64,000 nt of DNA from positions 62,001 to 126,000 of the forward strand of contig NZ_MWUE01000003.1 in the NCBI RefSeq assembly GCF_002077695.1. The letters run 5' to 3'. The position numbers and the translations under genes are program-made. The notes below the pieces were generated by a model, which saw only the letters and a list, made by a program, of their open reading frames with translations, did not search any database and was not told the origin of the DNA. Each line of letters opens with the position of its first letter. Positions within the stretch are counted from its first letter, which is position 1. This document shows positions 38,355-51,270 of this stretch, piece after piece. Origin of the DNA: Pantoea latae. GTDB taxonomy: Bacteria; Pseudomonadota; Gammaproteobacteria; Enterobacterales; Enterobacteriaceae.

Positions 38355-40171
38355 TCTGCTTCCGCCTCCTGTGCGGCCGGCGGCGTCCACATCGCCGCCA
38401 TAATCATGGGCATCATGGCGGCGATATTGACCGTGCCCCAGAAAATATTGATGACGTAGCCGGAGGGGTCGTCAACGTTGCCGCGCGCCACCTGAATGCC
38501 GCCCCAGATCAGGCCGAGCAGCGTCAGCGCCACGATAGCCAGCTGCGGCTTCACCAGATAGAGAAAACGGCCCGACTGGCGCTCTTTCGGCGTCACATGG
38601 AACTTAATCTTCTCGCCGCGCAACACCGTGCTCAGGGCGCGCAAGTTCACGGAGAAAAAGGCGAGGTAGGAAGAGCGTCCGTCCCAGGCGGAAATTCCCC
38701 AGGTGCCGAACATAAACGCCAGCTCCGACACGATGAAAAAGGGCAAAAAGTGCAGGTAGAAGGGCGTCGAGTAGGCGGAGACGGGCGGAATGCCGGTAAA
38801 GAGGTAGATCAGCGGCGAAATCAGGAAAATGGTGTTCCAGATACAGGCGAGATAGGACCAGAAGGTGGTGCCGTACATCAGCGTCTGGCCGAGGCTGAGC
38901 TTAAAGCGGCGGCGGCTAAAGATCTTGTCGTGAAACAGGATATCCAGCGAACCCGCGGCATATTTAAAGCGCTGGATCATCCAGGTCAGCAGGTCCTGCG
39001 GCGACAGCATTTTCGACTCGATGCCGGGATGCATCACCGAGCGCCAGCGGCGGCCGCTGTCGCCGTGCAGCACGATAGAGGTGTAGATATCTTCTGAGAC
39101 GTGGAATTTGTAGGGTGTCAGCTCGGTGTCGGCAATCACGTGCGGGCGCATCGCCTGGCTCAGCGTGGCGCGCATCTCGTCGTCGCGAATATCGCGGGTA
39201 TGGCGCGAAATCTCCTCTTCCACGCTGAACACGTAGCTGCGCAGCGCCGCCTGCATTACCGCTTCGCGGCGATGCACCGACGCCGCGCCGCAGCAGAAAG
39301 CGGCGTTTGCCCAGTTGCGACGGCGCAGGATCACGTCGTAGAACATGCGCGGATCGTTGAAAAAGGGGTCATTGCCGATGGTCAGCCGACCCAGCACGCC
39401 TTCCGCCGCGCGGCCGAACAGATAGCCCGGCAGCCCGACGCGGCGGCGCAGCCAGTCCGTCAGCCGTTCCCCTTCCGGCAGATCGTAAAACCACTGCGGC
39501 GTCTGCACCCAGGCGACGTCGGGATCGCGAAAATAGCCCAGCGTATGCGCCAGCAGGCCGGGAAAGACGCGCGTATCGGCGTCGCAAATCACCAGAAAAT
39601 CGCCGTCGGTCTGCTCCATGCCATTACGGATATTGCCCGCCTTGAAGCCGATATTGTTTTCGCGCGTGATGTAATTCACTCCTTCCTGCTCGCACACCGC
39701 GCGCATCTCCGGCCGACGGCCATCATCCAGCACGTGGATAGCGAGAACGAGCGGCGTGGGATAGGTCAGCTTGAGCGCATCCTGAATGGAGAGCCGCACC
39801 AGCTCGGGATCCTCTGAGTAGGTGGCGATAAACAGGTCCACCTTCGGCGGCCGCGCATCGGTGCGGTCCTGCTCCAGCAGACACTGGTTAATCTCTTCCG
39901 GCGGCGGCGGACATGCCGGATCTTTCACCTGCCAGATATTGATGGTGAACAGCAGCGTGCCGACCCAGGCGAGGGTTTCCGCCATCGCCAGCGGAATGGC
40001 GTACCAGAGCGCGTCCATATTGAGCGACTCCATCCAGCGCCAGCGTATGTAATTGGCGCCGAGGATCAGCCCAGCGACGGCCAGTACCTGCCAGAGCTTA
40101 ATGACCCAGCCTGGGGTGTTGAGCGGCGCAGGCGGGCGGCGATGTTCAAAGCGGGAAAAGTAATAATCCAT
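38351..40171 (-). CDS. Cellulose-synthase-like family 2 glycosyltransferase
   Basis: This 606-residue processive GT2 enzyme resembles BcsA/OpgH-type synthases. Two membrane helices (about 24-42 and 55-80) precede the cytoplasmic catalytic domain. After it come hydrophobic segments from about 420 on, with a FHVTPKE gating-loop-like motif. Catalytic motifs are DD149-150, the DAD at 197-199 and the SED at 359-361. The acceptor-site QxxRW motif reads QRFKY (400-404). No PilZ domain follows, so c-di-GMP cannot activate it in the BcsA manner. It is the first gene of a six-gene leftward operon with three DUF3131 proteins, a hybrid kinase and GH2. The product is probably a beta-linked glucan, but linkage and sugar are not known. 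Confidence 0.88.
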   Translation of the reverse strand: MDYYFSRFEHRRPPAPLNTPGWVIKLWQVLAVAGLILGANYIRWRWMESLNMDALWYAIPLAMAETLAWVGTLLFTINIWQVKDPACPPPPEEINQCLLEQDRTDARPPKVDLFIATYSEDPELVRLSIQDALKLTYPTPLVLAIHVLDDGRRPEMRAVCEQEGVNYITRENNIGFKAGNIRNGMEQTDGDFLVICDADTRVFPGLLAHTLGYFRDPDVAWVQTPQWFYDLPEGERLTDWLRRRVGLPGYLFGRAAEGVLGRLTIGNDPFFNDPRMFYDVILRRRNWANAAFCCGAASVHRREAVMQAALRSYVFSVEEEISRHTRDIRDDEMRATLSQAMRPHVIADTELTPYKFHVSEDIYTSIVLHGDSGRRWRSVMHPGIESKMLSPQDLLTWMIQRFKYAAGSLDILFHDKIFSRRRFKLSLGQTLMYGTTFWSYLACIWNTIFLISPLIYLFTGIPPVSAYSTPFYLHFLPFFIVSELAFMFGTWGISAWDGRSSYLAFFSVNLRALSTVLRGEKIKFHVTPKERQSGRFLYLVKPQLAIVALTLLGLIWGGIQVARGNVDDPSGYVINIFWGTVNIAAMMPMIMAAMWTPPAAQEAEAE

Positions 40172-40494
40172 GGCGTCTCGTTTCGATGGCGGAAGCGTCG
40201 GGTGGTTATCTTTTCACCTGGTTAAGCAATCAATTCATTAGCTAAGTCGATACGTTTAATTAAGTTATTGTTATGTATATATGAGGCGACGGATTAAGTC
40301 CGTTCATCTTCCTGAAGCAGGTTAAACGCCCTGACAATTTATATAGTATTACATTACAGCGATTTACAAGGTAATTAACAATTTTTTCATTTCAGCGTGA
40401 CTTAAACGGCAACAGCGCTAAACTTCTCCTTACAGAGTAACGATCTATATCATTTAACTAAAAAATATCTTCCTATCACTTACGGTAATGATTT
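40172..40494. other. Divergent promoter region of the two polysaccharide operons
   Basis: This 323-bp, distinctly AT-rich region lies between the GT2 and OpgC-type start codons and must contain the promoters of both operons. It has several TATA-rich stretches and a short palindrome, CGGATTAAGTCCG, near 40290. No open frame or recognised regulator site was found. Low GC in a GC-rich neighbourhood fits H-NS-type silencing. Confidence 0.5.
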
Positions 40495-41709
40495 ATGGCG
40501 GATGTGGCGGTAGAGCCGAAAGCGGTGAGCCTGGAGTGGCGCGCATGGCGTTATGCCGTGCCTGGCAGGCGCGATCTGCGTATTGATATGCTGCGCGGCA
40601 TCGCGCTGGTGATGATGGTCGTGGCGCATACGGAACTGCTGTCGCTGGTCAATATCTTTACCTGGGAGCGGTTCGGCCTGACCACCGGGGCGGAGGGTTT
40701 CGTCATCCTGTCGGGCTTTATGCTGGGCATGCTCAACCGCCAGCGACTGCAGAAAGAGGTGCTGCTGACGGTGGGCTGGACCCTGTGGCGGCGGGCCGGA
40801 AAAATCTATCTGGTCAATCTGGTGATTATTTTCATCATGCTGCTGCTGTCGCGCGTCCCCTTTATCAACACCTTTGAAGTCACTCACTTTGTTGACCGTT
40901 TCTCCGGCACGGTGTGGGCGCTGTTTCCCACCACGCCGCAGATCAAAGAGACCTGGTTTAATATCATCCTCTACCTGCAAATCGGACCGCATCAGACCCA
41001 GATCCTCGGCCTCTATATCTGCCTGCTGCTGGTCAGCCCGCTGTTTCTCGGGCTGTTGCAGGCGCGGCGCGGCGGCTGGCTGGTGCTCGCCTCGCTGGCG
41101 GGTTACGTCAGCTATCACCTGTGGCCGACGCGCCTCACCGTGGCGGAGTTCGAGTTCGCTTTCCCGCTGCTCGCCTGGCAGTTTATCTACGTGCTGGGCA
41201 TGTGCTGCGGCTGGTACAAAGATGAGCTGATGTCACTTGCCCGCACGCCGGGCGGCTATATCGTGATGGGCGTGATGGTGATCTACGCGCTCGGCATGAT
41301 GTTTGTCGCGCAAAACCACACCAACCCTTTTATGCCTGATTTCCTGCTGCTGCACGTCATTCCGCCCGCGGACTTCAACTGGTTTTACTACCATCTGGCG
41401 AGCAAAAATGCCCTTGGTCCCTGCCGCGTGCTGAACGATTTCAGTCTGATGCTGCTGGTCTATCTGGTGCTGACCTTCTGCTGGCGCCCCATTGAACGCG
41501 CGTTCGGCTGGTTTCTTATTCCGCTGGGCCAGCACTCGCTCTACACCTTTATTTTGCACGTCTTTGTGGTGATGGCGGTCAGTCAGTTCGTGCACTTCGA
41601 CCTCTGGCATCAGGCGTGGATACGCAACACGCTGATCCATCTGGCCGCGCTGGGGCTGCTGTGGTGGATGGCGAAAAAAGAGATTGGCGGGCGTTTTATT
41701 CCTAACTAG
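40495..41709 (+). CDS. OpgC-type membrane acyltransferase
   Basis: This 404-residue polytopic membrane protein matches the OpgC_C family. In E. coli OpgC adds succinyl groups to osmoregulated periplasmic glucans. Family blocks are DLRIDMLRGIALVMMVVAHTE, where Arg and His are the usual acyltransferase positions, then TGAEGFVILSGFMLGML and LGQHSLYTFILHVFVV. About ten hydrophobic segments are visible. It begins the rightward operon, divergent from the GT2 gene, and is followed after 14 bp by an outer-membrane protein gene. Decoration of the GT2 product with succinyl or acetyl groups is the natural inference. Its ribosome site is weak (GGTAATG). Confidence 0.88.
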   Translation: MADVAVEPKAVSLEWRAWRYAVPGRRDLRIDMLRGIALVMMVVAHTELLSLVNIFTWERFGLTTGAEGFVILSGFMLGMLNRQRLQKEVLLTVGWTLWRRAGKIYLVNLVIIFIMLLLSRVPFINTFEVTHFVDRFSGTVWALFPTTPQIKETWFNIILYLQIGPHQTQILGLYICLLLVSPLFLGLLQARRGGWLVLASLAGYVSYHLWPTRLTVAEFEFAFPLLAWQFIYVLGMCCGWYKDELMSLARTPGGYIVMGVMVIYALGMMFVAQNHTNPFMPDFLLLHVIPPADFNWFYYHLASKNALGPCRVLNDFSLMLLVYLVLTFCWRPIERAFGWFLIPLGQHSLYTFILHVFVVMAVSQFVHFDLWHQAWIRNTLIHLAALGLLWWMAKKEIGGRFIPN

Positions 41710-41723
41710 ATGAGGATTGCTGC

Positions 41724-42641
41724 ATGGTTCACCCCGGGCTGACGGCCAGAGGCGCAGGATTGCTGATAACCGCTTTCGCCGCAGGCGTGGCGACGCCCGT
41801 TTTTGCCGCTCCAGCCGACAATGAAACGGTGACGGCGCAGGGCGAGCCGATTCAGGCTGGCGTCTTTACCAGCCGCTGGGGACGGCTCTTTTCCGGCAAT
41901 AAAGATAAATTTTCCGGCGCGCTCAGTTTTTCCAGCGGCCTGAAAGAGCAGTGGCTGACGATCCCTAACGGCTCAGAGTCGGCGCAGCAAAAAAAGAAGA
42001 TTAACCAGCTGCTGAACCTTAGCCTGCAATACTCGCCCTACAGCTTCTGGTTCGCCAACGTCACGCTACGCGCGCCCATTACCGATTTCGACAAATACAC
42101 CACCGACTTTCGCTACAGCTTCGGCTATGACGACTGGCATCCCAACACCTTTAGTCTGGTCTACAGCAACTATGGCGATAACCATCTGTTTCCCTCTGGC
42201 AACTCGCGCTTTACCTATTTCGAGCAGGGCGCCTTTACCTTCGCCTATAAGTTTTCGCTGCCCAAATCGCTGGAGAAGCACCTGCTGATCAACAAAGGCG
42301 ACGCGCTCACCTGCCAGGTGGGCGTGAGCTGGGTGCCGCGCTACTACTCGCTGGCGGACAACGATCTGCGTTCCAACAAGCAGGTTGGGCTGGGCGGCTG
42401 CGGCTACACCTTTAAGCAGCACTTTTTTATTCGTGCCACTGCTTTCTGGTATCCCCATTCGGACCAGCAGCAGCCCTGGAACGGCGACTACAGCTACAGC
42501 TTCGGCTACGCCGGCTACACGCCCGGTTCTTTTTCCGTGCAGTACAGCAACTACAGCGGCACGCGCTTTCCCGGCCGAAGCAGCGCCACCGCGAAATTTC
42601 GCGAAGGCACCATCTCGCTTATCTGGTTCCTTCCTTTCTGA
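41724..42641 (+). CDS. Predicted outer membrane beta-barrel protein
   Basis: This 305-residue protein has an N-terminal signal peptide ending near PVFA (residue 28). The rest is dominated by alternating aromatic/polar strands such as YSFGYDDWHPNTFSLVYSNYG and YSFGYAGYTPGSFSVQYSNYS, and it ends IWFLPF with the terminal Phe typical of outer membrane barrels. The two similar strand pairs, about 120 residues apart, suggest an internal duplication. I do not recognise a named family. It lies between the acyltransferase and the regulator genes (gaps of 14 and 8 bp), so an export or anchoring role for the polymer is plausible. An AGGA sits 8 nt before the start. Confidence 0.7.
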   Translation: MVHPGLTARGAGLLITAFAAGVATPVFAAPADNETVTAQGEPIQAGVFTSRWGRLFSGNKDKFSGALSFSSGLKEQWLTIPNGSESAQQKKKINQLLNLSLQYSPYSFWFANVTLRAPITDFDKYTTDFRYSFGYDDWHPNTFSLVYSNYGDNHLFPSGNSRFTYFEQGAFTFAYKFSLPKSLEKHLLINKGDALTCQVGVSWVPRYYSLADNDLRSNKQVGLGGCGYTFKQHFFIRATAFWYPHSDQQQPWNGDYSYSFGYAGYTPGSFSVQYSNYSGTRFPGRSSATAKFREGTISLIWFLPF

Positions 42642-42649
42642 GGTTTTCT

Positions 42650-43863
42650 ATGGCCGACCTTCAACCTCAATCCGTTTTAATCGTCGATGACGCGCTGCTC
42701 TACCGTCGGCTGCTGGCCGGCCTGCTGAGTCAGTGGGGCTATCAGGTTTTCGAAGCGGAAAATGGCGAGCAGGCGCTGGCGCTGCTGGCGCAGGAGACGG
42801 TAAGCCTGGTGATCAGCGACTGGGAGATGCCGGTGATGGACGGCCTGACGCTCTGCAGCGAAATCCGTCAGCAGGTGCAGGATCGCTATATCTACGTCAT
42901 CGTCTTAACCGCGCGCGACAGCGTCGAGGATCTGCGCGTCGGCTTTGCCGCCGGCGCGGATGACTTTTTACGCAAGCCGGTCAATCAGGTGGAACTGCAG
43001 GCGCGGCTGCACGCGGGCGAGCGCATCCTGCGCCTGGAGGCGTCGCTGGCGAGTAAAAACCGCCACCTCAGCGAAGCACTAACGCAAATCGAGCAGGATT
43101 TGCAGGCGGCGGCCACGCTGCAGCGCAGCATTTTGCCGCCGCACCATCTGCGCCAGGGCGACTATTTCGCCGACTGGCTGTTTATGCCCTCCGCCTGGGT
43201 CTCCGGCGATCTGTTTCACCTTTTCCCGCTGGATGACAAAGCGGTCGGCTTTTACAGCGTCGACGTCGCCGGGCATGGGGTTACGGCGGCGATGATGTCG
43301 GTGGCGGTGGCGCGTCAGTTCCTGCATGGCCGCACCGTAGATCCCTCCTGTTTGACGGCGAGGCGATCACGCCGCCGGCGCAGGTGGTACGCATTCTGAA
43401 CCAGCGCTTTTGCGCCCAGCATCCCGAAGTCACCAGCTATTTCACTATGGTTTACGGCGTGATCGATCGCCACAGCGGCGAAGGACGGCTCTGTCAGGCG
43501 GGGCATCCCACGCCGTTTATCGTAAGCGCCGCGGGCGAGGCGCGCGCAGTCGGCGAGGGCGGCTCGCCGGTCGGCTTGCTCGATCATCTCGACTGGGAGG
43601 AGAGCGCGTTTCATCTGGCGCCTGGCGAGCGGCTCTGTCTCTACAGCGACGGCATCAGTGAATGCGAAAATGCAGAGCAGCAGATGTTCGGCGCCGCACG
43701 GCTGGAAGCCTTAGTGGCGTCGCAGCAGGCGCAGCCGCTGGAAACGCTGCTGGCGACAGTGGAAGCGGCGCTAAATCAGTGGCGCGGCGCGGCCTCAGGT
43801 GAAGCCGCCCCGGCGCCGGACGATATCTCTCTGCTGGTGATTGAACGCCAGCAGGGCTTATAA
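42650..43863 (+). pseudogene. Response regulator-PP2C (SpoIIE) phosphatase, single-base frameshift
   Basis: Two overlapping frames together encode one protein of about 404 residues. Frame one (42650-43399) has a receiver domain (IVDDALLY, phospho-Asp57 in ISDWEMPVMDG, RKPVN), a linker helix and the first half of a PP2C/SpoIIE domain (VSGDLFHL, DVAGHGVTAAMM). Frame two, read from about 43345, continues it without loss: DGEAITPPAQVV, GHPTPF, LYSDGISE and DDISLLVIE. Restoring one C in the CCCTCCTG at 43343-43350 joins them as DPSLFDGE. No slippery heptamer is evident. It is either a true inactivating deletion or a sequencing error. It is the phosphatase arm of a partner switch with the next two genes, and the receiver suggests input from the hybrid kinase. 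Confidence 0.85.
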
Positions 43864-43876
43864 CGGGAGAAGCAAG

Positions 43877-44218
43877 ATGAAGTTAGAAACTGAAAAGATC
43901 GACCAGGCCACTATTTTAACGCCGGTGGTGCGGCGGCTCGACGCCTCGGTGGCGCTGCGCTTTAAAGAGGCGGTCGCCGAGGTGATCCAGCAGGGCGAGA
44001 GCAGGCTGATCCTCGACTTTTCGCGGGTGGATTTTATCGACAGTAGCTGCCTGGGCGCGCTGATATCGCTGTTGAAAACGCTGAGCGGCAAAGGGCAACT
44101 GGTGCTCTGCTCGCTGAACAGCAATATCAAGGCGATGTTTTCCCTCACCCGTATGGATCGGGTGTTCACCCTGTGCGGCGATCGCAGCGAGGCGCTGGCG
44201 ATAGTAAACGGAGGATGA
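43877..44218 (+). CDS. STAS-domain anti-sigma factor antagonist
   Basis: This 113-residue single STAS domain protein is of the SpoIIAA/RsbV/HsbA type. The phosphorylation site lies in VDFIDSSCLGAL (Ser56/Ser57), and ILDFSR forms the preceding beta strand. In such switches the kinase phosphorylates the antagonist and the PP2C phosphatase reactivates it. Here the phosphatase gene is 13 bp upstream and the kinase gene 3 bp downstream. GGGAG precedes the ATG at 43877; an upstream in-frame start would overlap the phosphatase gene. No sigma factor is encoded nearby, so the output may be a protein target such as the synthase or a cyclase (inference, as in HsbA and SypA). Confidence 0.92.
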   Translation: MKLETEKIDQATILTPVVRRLDASVALRFKEAVAEVIQQGESRLILDFSRVDFIDSSCLGALISLLKTLSGKGQLVLCSLNSNIKAMFSLTRMDRVFTLCGDRSEALAIVNGG

Positions 44219-44221
44219 TCT

Positions 44222-45840
<1,619 letters not shown>

Positions 45841-45926
45841 TTATCAGAACAGAGGTCTGCTAAGTGTGGCATACGCGGCAAAAAAAGGCGTGGCCGCGCG
45901 TGAATTTTGCTGCCTCTCTGGCCGCT

Positions 45927-48820
<2,894 letters not shown>

Positions 48821-48920
48821 AGTTTTGCGTCTCTGTTGTGATGAGTGAAGAATGACCGGCGGCGCGCTGTGGTAGGGACAGAGGCCGCGCCGTTTTATCC
48901 TGAGAAATGAAACGGCGTAG

Positions 48921-48932
48921 GAAACCGGTTTC
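48921..48932. promoter_or_regulatory. AscG operator
   Basis: GAAACCGGTTTC is a perfect palindrome lying 100 bp before the ascF start. It matches the TGAAACCGGTTTCA site that I recall for E. coli AscG at all but the first base. A half-site-like TGAAACGG lies about 10 bp away (48908-48915). Confidence 0.75.
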
Positions 48933-48993
48933 ACAAAATCATGAACAGTTGCAAAATTGATAACAAGACCCCGAAAGTGGATATTTTTCAAAC

Positions 48994-49009
48994 TGTGATT
49001 TTCATCACT
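48994..49009. promoter_or_regulatory. CRP-cAMP binding site
   Basis: TGTGA, six bases, TCACT: this agrees with the CRP consensus TGTGA-N6-TCACA at nine of ten conserved bases. It is centred between the divergent ascF and ascG starts, consistent with catabolite control of both. Confidence 0.7.
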
Positions 49010-49085
49010 TACAGAAATCAGGCCTGCCACAGCAGCGCGCAGGTTGAGTAGACTGCACAGCGGATTGAAGGAGAAGGGAAAAGCG

Positions 49086-50102
49086 ATGGCCACCATACTT
49101 GAGGTCGCAAAAAAAGCGGGCGTGTCGAAAGCGACGGTTTCCAGGGTGCTGTCCGGCAACGGCTACGTCAGCCAGCAGACGCGGGAGAAGGTGATGCAGG
49201 CCGTGGCCGAAACCGACTTTCGTCCCAATTTGCTGGCGCGCAATCTGTCGGTGAAATCGACCCAGACCATCGGGCTGGTGGTGACCAACACGCTCTACAG
49301 CGGCAACTACTTCTCCGAGCTGATGTCCCACTCCGCGCGCATGCTGGAGCAGCAGGGCCGCCAGCTTATTCTGGCCGACGGCAAGCACAGCGCGGCGCAG
49401 GAGCGGGCGGCGATCGATTTTCTGCTCGACATGCGCTGCGACGGCATCATCATCTACCCGCGCTTTCTCACCGTCGACGAGATGGATGAAATCATCGCGC
49501 AGCATAAACAGCCGGTGCTGGTGGTCAATCGCCGGCTGCGTCAGCATCACAGCTACTGCATCTACGCCGATCAGAAGCAGATCAGCGCCATGGCGGTCAG
49601 ATCGTTAATCGATCTCGGGCATCGGGAGATCGGTTTTATTACCGGCTCGCTCGACTCGCCCACTGGCCTGGAGCGCCTTGCCGGCTATAAAGCCGCGCTT
49701 GAGGAAGGCGGCATCCCGCTGCGCGACGCGCTGATCGCCGAAGGGAAGTGGCACGCGCAGAGCGGCGCGCAGGGCGCAGCGGCGCTGCTCGAACGCGGTT
49801 GCGACTTTAGCGCGCTGGTCGCCAGCAACGATGAGATGGCCATCGGCGCGATGCGTCATCTCGCCACGGCGAAGATCGCGGTGCCGCAGCAGATTTCAGT
49901 GCTCGGCTTTGACGATATTCCGCTCGCGCCCTTTACCGTGCCCGCGCTCTCCAGCGTGAAAATCCCGGTCACCGCAATGATCCAGGAGGCGATCGCGCGG
50001 CTGCTGGCGATGCTGGACGGCGGACGCTGGCAGGAAGCGGACGCCTTTGCCGCCAGCCTGATGCTGCGTGAGTCGGTGGCGTCCGGCCCCTTTGCGCGCT
50101 AG
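49086..50102 (+). CDS. ascG: LacI-family repressor AscG
   Basis: This 338-residue LacI/GalR repressor starts [20 protein letters not shown], the helix-turn-helix plus the [15 protein letters not shown] hinge region. The sugar-binding domain runs from about residue 60. Sequence identity to E. coli AscG is high across the whole length (for example the [14 protein letters not shown] and [17 protein letters not shown] segments). It represses the divergent ascFB operon and probably itself. An ATG-less upstream extension of 14 codons is disregarded. Its stop overlaps the convergent lplA stop by 4 bp. Confidence 0.94.
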   Translation: MATILEVAKKAGVSKATVSRVLSGNGYVSQQTREKVMQAVAETDFRPNLLARNLSVKSTQTIGLVVTNTLYSGNYFSELMSHSARMLEQQGRQLILADGKHSAAQERAAIDFLLDMRCDGIIIYPRFLTVDEMDEIIAQHKQPVLVVNRRLRQHHSYCIYADQKQISAMAVRSLIDLGHREIGFITGSLDSPTGLERLAGYKAALEEGGIPLRDALIAEGKWHAQSGAQGAAALLERGCDFSALVASNDEMAIGAMRHLATAKIAVPQQISVLGFDDIPLAPFTVPALSSVKIPVTAMIQEAIARLLAMLDGGRWQEADAFAASLMLRESVASGPFAR

Positions 50103-51115
50103 CTGACGCTGGCGGTCAGCCAGCTTTTCAGCTGCGCGAGTTCATCCTGCTGCGCGGGAAACGCCTCCTGCACGCCCTCTACCGCGGCGGCCAGCGCCTC
50201 TGGACGGTAGGCGACGCCCTGAAGCGCCAGCGCCAGCGCTTCCAGCGGCGTAGGATGCAGGCTGTCGCTGAAGATCTGACAGCGGCTGATAACGCCGCGC
50301 TCGACGTCAAAATGGATCTCGACGCCGCCCCAGGCAAAGCGGGTATCCAGCAGATGGGAAAAATCGGGCGAGCGACCGAAATTCCACTCCCAGCTGCTCT
50401 GCCGCGCAAACTGCTCCGCAAAGCCGGGCAGATCGGGCAGCGCCTCCGGCGAAATGCGTTCCGGCTCGCAGCGCGTCTGATAGTAATCAAAAAACGCTTC
50501 CGTGACAGCGTCACAAATCGCCGCGTAGCTTATGTCGGGTTGCAGCTCGACCAGGTTGGCCACGCGCGAGCGCACCGAGCTAATGCCTTTGGTCTGCAGC
50601 TTTTTGATGTCCGGGTTAAGATAATTCGCCAGCCGCGACAGGTCGGCGTTGATCAGAAAGGTGCCGTGATGAAAGCCGCGATCGGGCGTCTCATGATAGG
50701 CGGAGCCGGAAATCTTGCGCACCTCGTCGCCACGCGCCACCACGATATCGTTGCGCCCGGACGCTTGCGCCTCAATGCCCAGCGCGCTCAGCGCGCTCAG
50801 AATAATGTTGGTCGAGACGCTCTTGTCATACTCCGGCTTGCCCGCCATAAAGGTAAAACAGCTGTTGCCGAGATCGTGAAATACCGCGCCGCCGCCGCTG
50901 CTGCGGCGCGCCAGCTTGATGCCGTCCTGCGCCATGCGCCGCGTATTGCACTCTTTCCAGGGGTTTTGCGCCCGGCCAATCACCACCGTTTCAGCATTGC
51001 GCCAGAGAAACAGCACCTTCTGCGTGGCGGGCATCTGCCGATAGATGCACTCCTCGACGGCGAGGTTAAACCAGGGGTCGTTTGATTCTGAAAGCAGTAA
51101 ACGCAGCGTGGTCAT
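50099..51115 (-). CDS. lplA: Lipoate-protein ligase A
   Basis: This 338-residue enzyme activates free lipoate with ATP and attaches it to the E2 and H proteins of the 2-oxoacid dehydrogenase and glycine cleavage complexes. The length equals that of E. coli LplA. The lipoyl-AMP pocket is present ([20 protein letters not shown] near residue 70), as is the catalytic Lys region [10 protein letters not shown] near residue 133. A C-terminal accessory domain follows from about 250. AGGAG is placed 5 nt before the ATG. It is a single-gene unit, convergent with ascG, and its upstream region faces eptA. Confidence 0.95.
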   Translation of the reverse strand: MTTLRLLLSESNDPWFNLAVEECIYRQMPATQKVLFLWRNAETVVIGRAQNPWKECNTRRMAQDGIKLARRSSGGGAVFHDLGNSCFTFMAGKPEYDKSVSTNIILSALSALGIEAQASGRNDIVVARGDEVRKISGSAYHETPDRGFHHGTFLINADLSRLANYLNPDIKKLQTKGISSVRSRVANLVELQPDISYAAICDAVTEAFFDYYQTRCEPERISPEALPDLPGFAEQFARQSSWEWNFGRSPDFSHLLDTRFAWGGVEIHFDVERGVISRCQIFSDSLHPTPLEALALALQGVAYRPEALAAAVEGVQEAFPAQQDELAQLKSWLTASVS

Positions 51116-51270
51116 CCTTTCTCCTGAGACATTCAGCACAGCGGGTCGGCTAGTGTAGCGCGCGCTGCCCACGGCGATATGATAGCGCGTGCTCTGATTA
51201 CCCTGGCTTAAGGTTTCCCTAAAGTTACGGCGTCATGCTGAGCGCTCCTGTTAACAGATGGACTGCACGC

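Noticed and set aside
43320..43400. Programmed frameshift in the PP2C gene
   Set aside because: No slippery heptamer, stimulatory stem-loop or internal Shine-Dalgarno was evident at the junction; a base deletion or sequencing error explains it more simply.
48821..49159. N-terminal 113-codon extension of ascF
   Set aside because: It would cover the AscG and CRP sites and part of ascG, and AscF proteins start at the MPNPYEEV position.
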